Origin: Lepeophtheirus salmonis
Lineage: Eukaryota > Arthropoda > Copepoda > Siphonostomatoida > Caligidae
Assembly: GCF_016086655.4 (NCBI RefSeq)
Contig: NC_052134.2
Coordinates: forward strand, 12,338,001-12,402,000
DNA length: 64,000 nucleotides
Direction of reading: 5' to 3'
A program made the position numbers and the translations under genes. The notes beneath the pieces are model-generated. The model saw nothing but the letters and a program-made list of their open reading frames with translations. It had not been told where the DNA came from and did no database searches. Of this stretch, positions 30,777 through 42,837 are shown piece by piece. Position 1 is the stretch's first letter. Each line of letters starts with the position of its first letter.

Positions 30777-33638
30777 TCAATTTACTTTTAAATAAATAAA
30801 TAAATCATAATGACCTTTAATTGAGGTGACTGAGGTTTTCTTTTCCTTCTTTTTCCGAAGAGATTGAGGAGTACCTATGTTGCTGGTATTATTACTGTTG
30901 TTATTGTAATGGTGATTATTTTTGGAATGGGATGGAGCATTTTTGGATTTGTTATTGGACTCAGTACTTGTTTGCCGACTGAGGACTGTAGGTCGAAATT
31001 TCTCTTGTTGTCGTATCTGTATATAACCTGATATCCATTGCCGTATATTCCTGAAATAAATATGCAAGTATATCTACTCCCTATGAAATATTTCACTAAA
31101 TAACGGACTTACTTTATGAAAGGCATCACTTTATAGAGGCCACTATGGGTCAAACCAAGATGCTTGGAAATTTGTTCTTTCTTATTTGCTGGCAAATCCA
31201 CGAGAGGAAACCATTTGACATCACGTATTTCATTTCTTGTTCTTGGCTTAAAATCGGTATTCATGGAAACACCATGAATGATGTATAAGCGTGTCTAGAA
31301 CAATAAATAATTGAAAAGAAATCAAATTAAAGAGGATAGTAATCCAACCGTTCGATCATGCACGACAATTTCCAAATACTCGTCTTTATGGAGAAGAGGA
31401 GCAATATTGAAACCCGTTTCTTCAAGAACTTCGCGAATAGCACATGTATGAGGGGGTTCGTCCTCATTCACTTTCCCTTTAGGAAAACCCCAAGACGTTT
31501 TGGACCAAAATCCCCTAACGAGAAGGATCTAAGAGAGAATTACAATTGCAGTTACTAATTAAGTATTCTTATATAGGGGTAACTGGGGCAATATGACCCC
31601 TAGATAATATGAGACACAGTAATATAAACTTTACCTACTATTAAAAATTACTTTTTTTGACATGATCTTTCAACCATTAAAGCTAATTGTTCCACCCATC
31701 TGTAAAATGTATCTATTTATAATTTTACCTTTTTTCACAGATTTTTGTATTTTTTTAATTGCACTCTATTAGTGGAATAAATTTAATGTGCTAACAAATA
31801 TAAATTAGTTAATATAGAAAACAATGTAGAAAATGATCTGGTAATAAGCAATAGTTTCTATGATGATAAATTTTTTAGTAACATTAAAATATACAAAATG
31901 GCTCTATAGGTTCATATGAGACATACTAATTGATGTAATATTGGCAATGGGATTGTAGATGTTTCTTATATTGTCATGAGTAGACATAGGATTTATGAGC
32001 GATCGCTTTATCACTAAAAAAATTGTTCATTTTGATCTTTTGGGAAATATCACTCATTTTTCTAGTTTGGTATAAAATAAATGGAGAAAATTTGAATTCC
32101 AGTTAGATCATTTGATGATATTTTTGGAGGAAAACCCTCTTGCAAAACCCTCCTCATTAGGTGTGAAAACAATAGAAAAAATTATTTTTCTTTTTGGAGG
32201 AAAAACTATGTATTTGATGCGATCAAGTCTATTATTATTTATTGAGGGAGCTAGGTTCTGACAACAGCCAATGACAGGAAGGGGAAATTTGGAGCAAAGT
32301 TGACACTTGAATCTTGCAACGAAGGAGAAATACTTTCACCCCAAATTCCAAAATCCGTACTTGCCATTTATGAAGAAGGTTAGACTTATAATCAGTGATG
32401 ATGATGAGATGCCTCTATCTAACAAGACTCCTGAAGATATCACCAACTTCAAATGTTCTCCAACTACTAATGTGGACGTAGAACGGTATTTAAATATGTA
32501 TTTTTAAAAACTATCAATACTGATCGAAGGCAAAGATTAATGTAAGAATACATATGTTTCCTAAAACTTTTTTGCCGATACAATATTACAAAATTAATCA
32601 GTAAATTATGATACATATAAAAGTACTAATTTAATTTAAATTATCTTGTAAAACTGTATTTTTCTTTAAATACAAATTGCTCATTTTTCTAGATTTGATC
32701 CCTCTTTTTCTGCTCATTTTGACCTCAAAAATCACTACCTTCGAAATCCTCTATTTGTAGGTGTATCCATTGCTGGCATAACCTTCAACCTGGCATAGAT
32801 TTATCAAACTTTGCACAGTAGGAGGTATAGCATATATGAAGCTATTCTGTTGCCCACATAATATGTGACAAAGTCATTTTATCAATCATATAATAGTGTT
32901 AATACTTTATTACCTAATGATCAGCTAAAATAAAAGAAATAAACTAATTTAGTTTCATTTATACTAATGCAAATTTGTTGGTACATATTACTCCTGAACA
33001 TAAGGGTAATAAGGGCCCATTGCAGGTTTTTAACTAAGACCTCCTCTAACTTCAAATATATTTATGGACATTCTAGCTTTAGTAGAATTTAACATGTAGG
33101 TGATTATGAAAAAACGTCTCACATTACCCCAGTTACTCCTACTCATATCATATTAATATATTATGCATATACATGACTCAGGTCATGATTAAGGATGATG
33201 GCTCCATAAGTGGGAACAGCAAGTTTGTAGACCTTCCAATTCTCCAAGATTTCCTCCATTTGTCCCACATGCTCACGGAGAAACCCAATATGACGAAACA
33301 TGTGTTCACTAAATTCTCTCATGGTGCAAGTGGAGAGTCCCTTGTAGGTATGAGATCCGTTGTTCTCCACATAAAAGTCCAAATAAAACCAATAGGCCAA
33401 TTCACACTGCAAAACATCAAATACAAATAGGATTCAAGTAATTATGTACTACTATTATTGAGGTTATTCGTCAATAGACAAGAAAATGACTCGAAACCTG
33501 GAAACAAATCCGGATAATGTCTTTGCGTTGTGACTCCGGGACATTAATAATAAAACGAGAGGCAAGATCATCTAGGATTCCAGATGGTATTGAATGTGTT
33601 CGGATAATTGAATGATGTTGATAGTGATCTGACTCCAT
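30777..33638 (-). CDS. Dcp2: mRNA-decapping enzyme 2 (Dcp2)
   Basis: Exons on the minus strand are 33,638-33,498, 33,406-33,173, 31,528-31,349, 31,294-31,113 and 31,050-30,777 (336 aa); all junctions are GT-AG and in frame. Residues 1-125 form the Dcp2 box A domain (LDDLASRFIINVPESQR, then ELAYWFYLDFY, FLREHVGQMEEIL and YKLAVPTYGAIILN). Exon 3 carries the Nudix fold with GFPKGKVNEDE followed by REVLEETGF, the metal-binding hydrolase signature. Box B follows (NEIRDVKWFPLVDLP). The enzyme removes the m7G cap from mRNA in P-bodies, activated by Dcp1 and Edc proteins. The C-terminal tail is short and rich in Ser, Asn and Lys, shorter than the long tails of many animal Dcp2 proteins; further alternative 3' exons cannot be excluded. 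Intron 2 contains a TIR element. Confidence 0.92.
31575..33140. mobile_element. TIR DNA element in Dcp2 intron 2
   Basis: The left end AGGGGTAACTGGGGCAATAT and right end ATTACCCCAGTTACTCCT are inverted repeats about 25 bp long with mismatches. They enclose 1.56 kb that accounts for nearly all of Dcp2 intron 2. A clear target duplication is not visible. Near 32,440-32,545 the plus strand encodes FKCSPTTNVDVERYLNMY, then INTDRRQRL, resembling the C-terminal 'APLTSVDVERSFS.YK..L...R' block of some hAT/BED-type transposases. The superfamily assignment is uncertain. Confidence 0.55.
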
Positions 33639-33799
33639 TTCGGGGTTCGCTGCATAAATCCGTCAAAAGTTCTTTCTTTCTTTATTTATTTAAATTCGTC
33701 TTAACTTCTTGAGCTTTTACTCACTTTATGGACTCCCCCCTAATCAGCGTGATAACTCACTCAACCTTCAAAAGCACCTTATGAAACTAAGTAGGGTTG

Positions 33800-34050
33800 G
33801 AAATCGGAAGCATTTTTGGTATGAAAAAAGAAAAAAAAAGTAACCGAAAATTAACGTTAAATTTAAATAATGTGTTAAGGCAGATTAGCTTAGCCGTCAT
33901 GAGGTTTCGTTAGATTAGTTATGACAGTTATAAAATGAGGGAAATAAACATAAATCCCACTCCGTATCTAGCAATGACATACAGGAATTACAACAATGAC
34001 CATCCTCAATTCTACTCTAAGTCCAACAAGGACTTAAAACGGTTAACCAC
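33800..34050 (+). repeat. Family-D MITE copy (partial)
   Basis: It contains GTAACCGAAAATTAACGTTA, GCCGTCATGAGGTTTCGTTA and CAATTCTACTCTAAGTCCAA, colinear with the complete copy that starts at 34,093. The TIRs are lost. Confidence 0.55.
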
Positions 34051-34092
34051 ATTAGTCTATCGTACGTGTACACGTATATGTACATATATGTA

Positions 34093-34756
34093 GTGATGAA
34101 AATCGTGTGTATTTTGGGTATGTTAAAAAAGAAAACGAAACTTATGATAACCCTTACTATTTGAGGAATGCATTGGAGGAGAGCAGCTAACCTGTCATGA
34201 CGTTTCATTAGAACAGCTACAATCAGCTATGGGGATGATGGAGGAAGGGGAGAAGGAAATAAACAAGTATATTGGTAAGAATTACTCCAATATCGCTCCC
34301 CAATTCTACTCTGAGTCCAACAAGGGCTAACAACTGGAACTCTGCAACCAATCCTCAAGGTTACTCCCCGTTTTTTATCTTTTATTCATTCTTCAGATTA
34401 CCAATTCCAAAAAAGCGGACCAGCTTAAATATACACACGATTTGCATCACTAACTATAGTACTAATAATAAAAAAAAACACAATACACTGACTGACTTTC
34501 ATTTGTAGATGTGCGGATGTGTCAAGAACGGATAATTTGCTCCCTTGAGATAATTGGTTGCATCAAGAAAGCTAAGATTAAAGCAGAGGAATCCAACATT
34601 CAGGATGACTCAGATAAAGGTAAAGTAAGGGAATGTGAATGCCTCCCTTCCTGTACATAAATCAATTATCCACATGTCTGCCGTTCGAAATACGAAAATG
34701 CCCAAGTTGGCTCCAAAAAAGAAAGTCAGATAAAAAATACACACGATTTGCATCAC
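34093..34756 (+). mobile_element. Composite family-D MITE with captured channel exon
   Basis: A full family-D element (34,093-34,450) starts GTGATGAAAATCGTGTGTAT and ends ACACACGATTTGCATCAC. A second copy of the right end (ACACACGATTTGCATCAC) lies at 34,739-34,756. TA flanks the left end (34,091-34,092), the inner right end (34,451-34,452) and the outer right end (34,757-34,758). Between the two right ends are 290 bases homologous to exon 8 of the DEG/ENaC gene and its preceding intron. The element and the exon are thus packaged between TIRs and TA duplications. Confidence 0.7.
34451..34720 (+). pseudogene. Copy of DEG/ENaC channel exon 8 with splice acceptor
   Basis: The segment matches 50,940 down to about 50,650 of the channel gene. 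The intron end (CAATACACTGACTGACTTTC then ATTTGTAG) and the exon start (ATGTGCGGATGTGT) are shared. The exon then continues, with a deletion of about 15 bases, through GCATCAAGAAAGCTAAGATT, AGCAGAGGAATCCAACATTC and GGGAATGTGAATGCCTCCCT to TCAATTATCCACATG. Stops and small indels break the reading frame (for example CATAAATCA for the parental ACAGAAATCA), so it is not functional. It lies next to a family-D element, as does the parental exon. Confidence 0.85.
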
Positions 34757-35408
34757 TATAGACAACATATATACCTCTACATTGACTTTTCTTCCGATAT
34801 CATATATATTATATTGTTATATTTTGAACAAATTGCAACCAAAAAATGAGATAAATAATTATAAAAGAAGGATTTATATTACTTGGTATAAGAATAATTC
34901 AATAATCCTAAGTAAATATAATTTTTTTACGTACGAGGTTTAGCTACCTCATATTATGGTGAGTCCATGCATGATTCGGAACTCCAATCTGGCTGATTAA
35001 ATTACGTCATGTTTTAATAAATTACGTCATATATTTTTATCTATATTTATAGCTACTATTATGTTTAGCTAGCCTGAGACAACATACATCTTATTTTCTT
35101 CCTATACCTTAGTAGGTATGGAAGAAGATGAATAGTATTATGTAGTTATATCGTAACATTGAAGGGATATATTATGTCATTTATGAACATTTTTCAAAAC
35201 AATAATTTTAATTAAGAGAACATTTATAATTATGATAATATTACGTATATATTTAAAGAAATGAATTTATACTCGAAACTTATGAATATAAAATGAAAAT
35301 CAAATAATACGTATGAATGTGAAAATAAAAACATCATATAATTTGTAAGCATTAATCCAATTGTTCCAAATACATATATGCTATTTATTTTCAGTTTTCT
35401 AATTTTGC
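34757..35408. other. AT-rich stretch, nothing recognised
   Basis: No conserved ORF or TIR pair was found. It contains ATTACGTCAT repeated at about 35,002 and 35,021. Confidence 0.4.
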
Positions 35409-35960
35409 TATGGAAGAATCTCAAACCAATCTATTGTTTTATTTATCCGGATACATAGCCTCTTCCATCATTAAGTTTTTCAAAATTAACGATTTCGAAT
35501 TCATTCCTTTTGAATTCTGAGAAATCAATAACTCATAGTGTTGAATTTTCTAGCGAAGATCGAAATCTCATAAAAACTTTGAAGATAGTGTTTATAGGGG
35601 TGTTCTTAAAAGGGCTTCAGATTTATTATAATTAACTACGTTACATGCTAGGGAACATTACAATATGATATTCTCAGCGACCATAACTCGACAAATTTTA
35701 TTGACGTCAACAAATCCAAGACAATACTTTACAAAGATATTTGTCAATGTATTAGAAACGGAAGATTCCTATCTTCCTATTGGGTTGAAGTGTAAAACCA
35801 TCCTTGCGCTGATTATATTGCTCAAATTAGATTTAAATATTTTAATACATCTAGCAAAAATCTCATAAATGAAGCTAATAGTAACATACACTCGGTTAAA
35901 AGGTCGAATTCTCATGTTACAAAAATTACTAAGTTATTTTCTAAATCTTGAACTTTTAGT
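35409..35960 (+). pseudogene. Possible P-element-like transposase C-terminal remnant
   Basis: From ATG 35,410 the frame reads MEESQTNLLFYLSGYIASSI, then IKFFKINDFEF. After stops come RGVLKRASDLL, an open stretch 35,665-35,868 ending ILALIILLKLDLNILIHLAK, and more. The pattern 'YLSGYIA..I' followed later by 'RG.LK..S' and a leucine-rich helical block resembles the C-terminal region of P-element/THAP9-type transposases. The assignment is tentative because catalytic residues are not covered. Confidence 0.35.
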
Positions 35961-36629
35961 TTGTTTCGTTTAATAAAGGATTTACTCCAAAAAAATTGTT
36001 TTATTCAGATCTTAAAATAATACATTTTATAATGTATATAAGAGATTTATATGTATAAATCAAAGAAAAGCAGGATACAGTATAGTTAGCCTATAATTTT
36101 GAACGTTTGTATCTGTCATTAATGATTTTTTAATATAGCTAATAATTAAATATAAGAACTGTTATGGGAAACATTTATTAATAATCTTTATTAGTGTGGA
36201 GATCCTAAATCTTCATGGGGGTAATATTCCAATATGGTGATAAGCAATTAAGTTTTTTAGAAGATTTTCTAATATAAGTCTATAGAAGTTAAGAGGTTAT
36301 TTATAATTTTTTATCACTTAGCACTCAAAAATTCACAAAATCTATTTTTGCAGATAACAGCAAAGTATAATATGCACTGCAAACATAAGTATCGAGAATC
36401 GTGGATATTTCTAGCGGATCCATGTACTCCTTCTGACTGCTGAGTACTGACTAATGGAATTGAAAGCCGTGCCTACTGGGGTCACTAGGTTTTGTGAGTG
36501 ACGGAGAAGTTGTTTGTCCCAGAGGTAGCTAAACCTATTTTATATGAGCATTCCTGCAACTTCTATTTACTTGGGGTTCAATAATACAATCCTCAGATAC
36601 TGATAGATAATTGTGATCAGATTTTCATA

Positions 36630-38633
36630 ATGTCAGTTCTATCTCGATTCTCTACTGTACCTTGTCGTTATTTTGGTCGTGGTAGAAAATTCCCTACATT
36701 TGGACATGGTCCTATACCGAGAACGAATTCCTTTTTTGATCGATGGGCTCCTCGCTGCATCGTTTTCTTGGGTATCATTACCTTTACCAATTGGTAACTA
36801 TTTCCATGAGTGATTATTAACAGAAATTATATAAAATCTTATGCCATTATTGATTATTCACTCTAGGAGATACGTTTTAAAGGATCTTCTAGGAATACCA
36901 ATTGTTGGTAAGGACTCCAATTTCATCGTGAGATTCTTATGTTTGAACCACGGCATATCCGAGGAGTTAGTGCCAATGGATGTGGGTTTTTTGGATAATA
37001 AGGCTAAATGCACAGCTTATATTGACGACTTACGGCTGCGTGAGTTGGAAGTCAAAGAGTATTTAATATCCAGAGCTCGCAGGTTTTACAATGTAAATAA
37101 CTTTTGTCAAATTTCTAGCCTTACTCTAATAATAAAATTGTCCCTAAAACATTTTAGGAGGAAGACGCCAAATCATTGGAGAAAGAGATCCGTGAATTAG
37201 ACTTTAGTGACTCAAATATATGTGTACTTTTCCGCAGTAATATTTCACCTTCTTCAATCCCAAAGGATTCAAAATATGATCGTGCTCGTACCTTAATCAA
37301 CAACCTTGTTCATAAAGGATCAATCTTACAATTTTTCAACTTTGATGTTAAAGCAGAGGATGAGAATTTAGCTGCTGAAGTTGAAAATTTTAAGAAGGAA
37401 GTGACGGGTTTTAATTTACGTGATCGTCAAATCATTGACTATGAAAATAGGATTCGACAGTACTCAACTCCGGATAAGATTTTCCGTTACTTCGCAACAA
37501 TAAAAGTCGTTGATGAAAAGGGTCATTTTGAAGTAATGATGACACCTCAGGACTTTTTACGCTCTTTAACTCCTGGCGAAAAGCAGCCAGAGGCCTATGG
37601 GTTGGATTCATATTCTCAAATAAGTCCGGATGAAATGAAAACTCTTACTCCTGATAAAATTGGTGTTGATAGGTCATCCATATTTCATCATTTTGGAGCA
37701 TGTAAGTTAAAGTTATTTAAGTAAATTGAGTTCTCTTTTCATTTCGGATTCTTATAGGTGGCTTGATATCTTTTTCCGATTATATATTTCTACTAACGGT
37801 GCTCGGGACCTCTAGCAGACATTTCGAAATTGCATTCAAAATGTTTGATTTGAATGGAGATGGAAATGTTGACGTCAAGGAATTTGAATTTGTTACTAAT
37901 TTAATGAAATCCCAATCATCCGTTGGTACACGCCATCGAGATCATCAAGCATCAACGTTTAAAGGAATCAACTCCGGTCTAATATCTTATCTTTTCGGTG
38001 CAGAGAAAAATAAATTGCTTCACGTAGAAACTTTTACGGATTTTCAGAAAACTCTACAAAGGGAAATATTGGTTCTCGAATTCAAAAAGAAATCCCGTGG
38101 AGATGAATTCATTTCGGATAATGCATTTGCAGATCTTTTAATTACATATGCTGGGTTCAATCCCACTAAGAAACAGAGATTTATTAAGAGGCTTACTAAC
38201 TTATCTGATACTACTGGTATTACCCTAGATGAATATCTTAATTTCTATCAGGTTCTCTATAATATCAACGATGTTGACGCGTCTTTGACGTTTTACCATA
38301 TTGCTGGTGCTCCTATCGAAAGGTAAGAAATATACATATGGATAACATTTCTTTAAAATATCTATTAAAACATATATTTTTGACCAATGTAGGAAAACCC
38401 TGAGACATGTTGCTCGCGCAGTTGCCGGAATAGAGCTCACAGACCATCTTTTGGATGTTGTATTTACCCTCTTCGATGACAATGGAGACGGAAAATTGTC
38501 TAATAAGGAGTTTATATCTGTTATGAAGCAAAGGGCTATGAGAGGATTGGAAAAACCTAAAGATACTGGAGCTGGAAAAATGTTTAATGCTATCATGAAG
38601 TGCTCAAAGTATGCTACTCTCGCACAATATTAA
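36630..38633 (+). CDS. MICU1: MICU1, mitochondrial calcium uptake protein
   Basis: Exons are 36,630-36,793, 36,867-37,092, 37,158-37,701, 37,758-38,322 and 38,393-38,633 (579 aa); all junctions are GT-AG and in frame. The MICU1 core begins near residue 206 with NLRDRQIIDYENRIRQYSTP, then DKIFRYFAT and MTPQDFLRSLTPGEKQPE. EF-hand 1 is DLNGDGNVDVKEF (residue about 342) and EF-hand 2 is DDNGDGKLSNKEF (about 528); both keep all calcium ligands. The C-terminus has MKQRAMRGLEKPKDTG. The protein sits on the inner mitochondrial membrane and gates the uniporter MCU. The first about 200 residues are not typical MICU1. They hold an Arg-rich start with a TM-like CIVFLGIITF and then charged sequence (LRELEVKEYLISRARRFYNE). 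Part of this shares exon 3 with the core, so it is unlikely to be a separate gene. A candidate AATAAA lies at about 38,975. Confidence 0.9.
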
Positions 38634-39740
38634 CCAAATAGATGATCAATCCTTACAAACTATATACCTTCGTTATTATCTTTGCTAAATCTTATTATTG
38701 TATGTTAAATTCATTTTTTTTATATTCTAGTCAAAGGGGACTTTCTTACTAACTGTTCATATTTATAAGTAATTTTAACTCTTAGTCATTTGCTCCTTTC
38801 ATCTCTTCTTTTATCATATTTAAATATGTTTAAATACTTATATATAATTAATGCATAAAATGACATAAAAACAGGACAAACTACATAATATCTTCTAGTA
38901 GCATTCCTTCCTGCAAATGTCAAAGGAAGCTTTTATGAGATTTTTTTTTAAAGTTTTAAGAGTAAATTTGGAAAATAAATCGAAATAATCATGCTAAGTG
39001 TTTTGATGAAATTAAAGTCTTCATACTGATCTAAAAGTGAAGTAAATTATATCGTCGATAGCACTTTATTTAAAAACAGATATAAAATAAGACATCAAAA
39101 TTGATTGTCATCAAGTCGAGTAACAAATCTTCAAAATATGCACTCAATTCCTCACCTCTTGTAATATTATATCCCGAAACCACACTGGAGATCAGATCAA
39201 AGAATGTATGAGGCTCTATTAAGCATGATGATCAGGCCAAGTCTTGAGTTCGGAAATCTGAATGTCTGAAACAATGGCCATATCTTTTGAACGAACCAAG
39301 TACATTATAAATAGTCCAAGTCATAGTATTAAATAGTCAAAATATTAAGAACTCAAGGTTTCTTAAGAAAAAACCTATATAAGAAATTTGTATGTACAAA
39401 GGGAAAAAAACAACACCCCTTCTAATTACACAAACTCAACTAGAGTAGAAGCACACAAATTTTTCAAAGCGTGAGTAAACAATTCCTATGAAACCGCAAA
39501 AAGAGACTGAAAAAGATTTAAACAGCAAAGCAGTGTCAGATGCGATGAAAAAAAAATCTGATGAATAACAAAACACATCTTACAAGACGGAATCCAGAAC
39601 ACTTATGCCAACAAGAGATTCTAATTTTTTAAACGCAATTTCAACATTCTCCCTTTTCCAAAAAAATCTAGAAATAATGAGGGTACATGTCTTCTCACAT
39701 TTCCAGTTACATTCACCGACATAAATAATATGGTCAATAG
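38634..39740. other. Intergenic AT-rich stretch downstream of MICU1
   Basis: No gene or recognisable element was found on either strand. Confidence 0.4.
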
Positions 39741-39744
39741 TGGT

Positions 39745-40030
39745 TACGTTAGGGTGTACCGTAATGATAAAAATGGGGAATTTTGTATTGCCTGATATTT
39801 CTTATTTTGCATTTTATTCCTTTAAACAAGAAAATAACCATCAAACGTCCAAAAAAAGGGTACTTCATGGACGCGTTTTGATTTGAAAATCTGTAAAATG
39901 TCGAAAAAATGAAACTTTGATATTGTTTCTTTAAAATTATTGATAGGAATCCAGTTGTATGATTTTTATTTAATTCCGTATTATAAGCATGAAACATAGA
40001 TTTTAGAACAATATTTCCCTAGTGACACTG
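39745..40030 (+). repeat. Dispersed repeat family E
   Basis: The segment ATGGACGCGTTTTGATTTGA, then AAATCTGTAAAATGTCG, recurs in reverse complement at about 48,440-48,480 (CGACATTTTACAGATTTTCA, AATCAAAACGCGTCCAT). The flanking GTGTACCGTAATGATAAAAA may be an end. No coding content. Confidence 0.5.
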
Positions 40031-40859
40031 TACATTATATTTTTTTTTCTCCTTTGATGAAGAGGAAGAGGTTTGTTGTTACTGTTATCAATTTAGTATT
40101 TTATAAAAAATAAAGAACCACGTCCAATTTGATATTGTGAAATTTTGTAAATGAAATAATGTAACACTCTTCATGTTTTTGGAATAGATAAAAAGAATTC
40201 GCTCAAAATACTGGGGAAAAAACAATCTTTCTCTAAGTAGCCTCATCGAATGATTATTTTAGATCCAAATATGCTGCCCATAAATAAATATTCTCTTTGA
40301 GTACCACGTATTTTGAACATTTATTTTGATTTTTCTCTTTATTTTTATTACTCAAACCTCATTTTTTAATATCAAGTGTCTAATATATATATTATTATTA
40401 AATATACTTTCGTTGTTCATTTATGCGAAATGAGACATCCCATTTTAGCAATTTATAATTTTGGAGTACGAAAACTGTCTATTAAACTCTTAAAAATACG
40501 ACCTTTTTTTTATTTTTCCTTAATTTCTAAGGTTGATGACGTCATTACCTTTATTCTATCACGCCACCTTTCTTCCATAAAGAAATGAGAGAAAAAAACC
40601 CGAAATCTAGTGGTAGTAAGCCAAATAAGTCAGTCATACTAACTGTCATTTATCTCTTATATTCTCCAAGACTATAACTGTCATATTATTTCTTCACCTT
40701 TTTCAAAATGAATTACATATTATTAAAATTTACATAGTATTTTATTCGTTACTGTATTAAAGTATCGCTGAGTAATATTTTATTAAAAGAGTAGTTAAGC
40801 GTAGTTATAATATTATTTCTATCAAAAAATATCCAAAATTTCGTTATAGAAATAATAAA

Positions 40860-41980
40860 ATGGACGAAATAAATATTTGTGGCGAAAGCATAAAAGCAAG
40901 CTGTGATACTTTTTCTCAATATTACGACAGTATGTTAAACGTATCCGTTGATGCGAGTACTACAATTTATATCAATACAAAAAAGTTTTTAAGTCCTTAG
41001 GAGCCACGGTTTTAAGGTTAACTGAACCTGATGAAAATCGGTGATACTGATCATAAGAGGTACTGAGACGTCATGACCAGAGTAGAGTCACGTCACCGGG
41101 CTATCTGATTTGACGATAGCTGACTTTCTCATGTCTTTGAGTCACGGTACATAACATTCAAAATTTAATATTATATTAGTATATTTTTGGTAAGAACTCT
41201 AGAAAAACGATATATTTGTTAAAATACCCAAGTATGCCCTCGTTTAGTGCTGTGGATTGCAAGAATCGCTCTGAAGCTGAGGGGATAATACTTTTTTCAA
41301 TTTGGGAGAACTGTGCTGATGCTAAGAAAATTTAATAATTAAGGAAATCTCAAGCAACTTTTTTATTTCAAGTTATAGGTAAAAAAGATCACCACAATTT
41401 CAGGATCATACATACTTTACTCCTTATTTGAAACCTCCTACTTCCGAAAATAGATCAGTAGACTTAGTGAACATGAATCTCATTTCATCAACAATAAAAG
41501 ATGAAACTTCTTATAATGATATATACACATATTTTTTTTTCATTAGTTACTTTATCCTTAGAAAATAATAATTATACGTATTACAGATATTTCTCCTGAG
41601 TTAAAACATCTAAAGGAAATAAATACCAACATACAAATCCAACATGGAGTCTATGAAGCAGAAATAAAAGAATTAAAGAAGAAGTTAGAGGAGAAAGATG
41701 TCAAAATTTGGGACGCAGAATCAAAGCTTAAGTCTTTAAAAATGCGCTTCTCTTCGATATTTAATTCAATCCATATAAAAATTTTAAGTTGCAAGTCTTC
41801 ACATTCCAAAATCTGCCTTTGGTCAATAAAACCATCGAGAATTCACTTGAGTTAAGATTCGTTGAGGAACTATATGTTGTCCAATTAATCTATTGCGCCA
41901 AGAACTGTTTGGATCAGTTAGCAAAAATAGAGGCTTTATTCAAATCTTATGTAAATCAATTAAAAAAATTGTAAACTCAA
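40860..41980 (+). pseudogene. Possible THAP-domain and coiled-coil gene remnant
   Basis: Three pieces lie on one strand. First, ATG 40,860 opens a 46-codon frame (MDEINICGESIKASCDTFSQ) of no known family. Second, ATG 41,233 opens MPSFSAVDCKNRSEAEG, which resembles the start of THAP zinc fingers ('M....CAA.GCKNR'), but the later Cys/His ligands are not in frame. Third, after an acceptor-like TTACAG at 41,585 comes a coiled-coil (ELKHLKEINTNIQIQ, then EIKELKKKLEEKDVKIWDAE). It is continued in another frame by LVNKTIENSLELRFVEELYV. The order THAP then coiled coil is that of P-element-type transposases and THAP proteins. No consistent spliced frame could be built, so I treat it as decayed or mis-modelled. 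Confidence 0.3.
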
Positions 41981-42837
41981 TAACTGAAGTAGCGGTTCCA
42001 TTAATTAAGTCGTATATAAATGTCGCCAAATGTCATAAAATTTTATTTTTACTGTATAAAAATAGCTTTTTCTACTTTTGAAAGACGTAGAATGTGAATA
42101 CGAAATTAAGTAAGTTAAAGAAATTATCCCATTTTTTCATAATAATTAATCTCATAAAAATATTTTTTTAGTATGCATTTATTATATCATTTTTGGGCCA
42201 CAAGGGGGCGCTGAAAATCTTGTGACGTAACTCTTCTTATAGGGGTCTGGTCATTAGGTGAAAATTATACTTAAAGAAAAGTGTATAAGTATTCAAGTTG
42301 CGAAAATAAAGAAAATAAGAAAATAATTAGCTTGTTAAGAGGATGTCTCACCAACTGAAATTGATTATATTAATGATATCAAAATTCGATTTAAAGTTCA
42401 AATACCGCACGATCAAATTGACTGAACTTGTTTTTAATATGTTCATTAAAACAAAATATTAAAACAAATATCAATCATATTAATAGCTTGATAGACAGTT
42501 TTTCTGTGGTTTAATATTGTATTTGACTCTTTAAAAAAATTCTCTTCAGTTTTTTATTGAAGTGAAGAACTTATAATGCGTTTTTCTCTGTTTCATAAAA
42601 AAAATCAAGGATTGCTTTTATGTTATCGCCGCACATATAATATAATATATAACGACAGGGAATCAACAAGAAATTATATTCTTTTGGATTAAGGGGGGAG
42701 TTGCTATGATCAGTCAGATGGTTTTTTGTTGAAATAACATTGACCTTCCCATGGTAGTTGCCATTAAAAAAGGTTAAAAAATCATCCTTATCGAGTTTAC
42801 ATTCGAAGGTATTCTCTAGCAAAATGATAACTCTCAT

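Noticed and set aside
38225..38596. 123-codon minus-strand ORF
   Set aside because: It is antisense to MICU1 exons 4-5 and their intron, with no motif of its own; a shadow.
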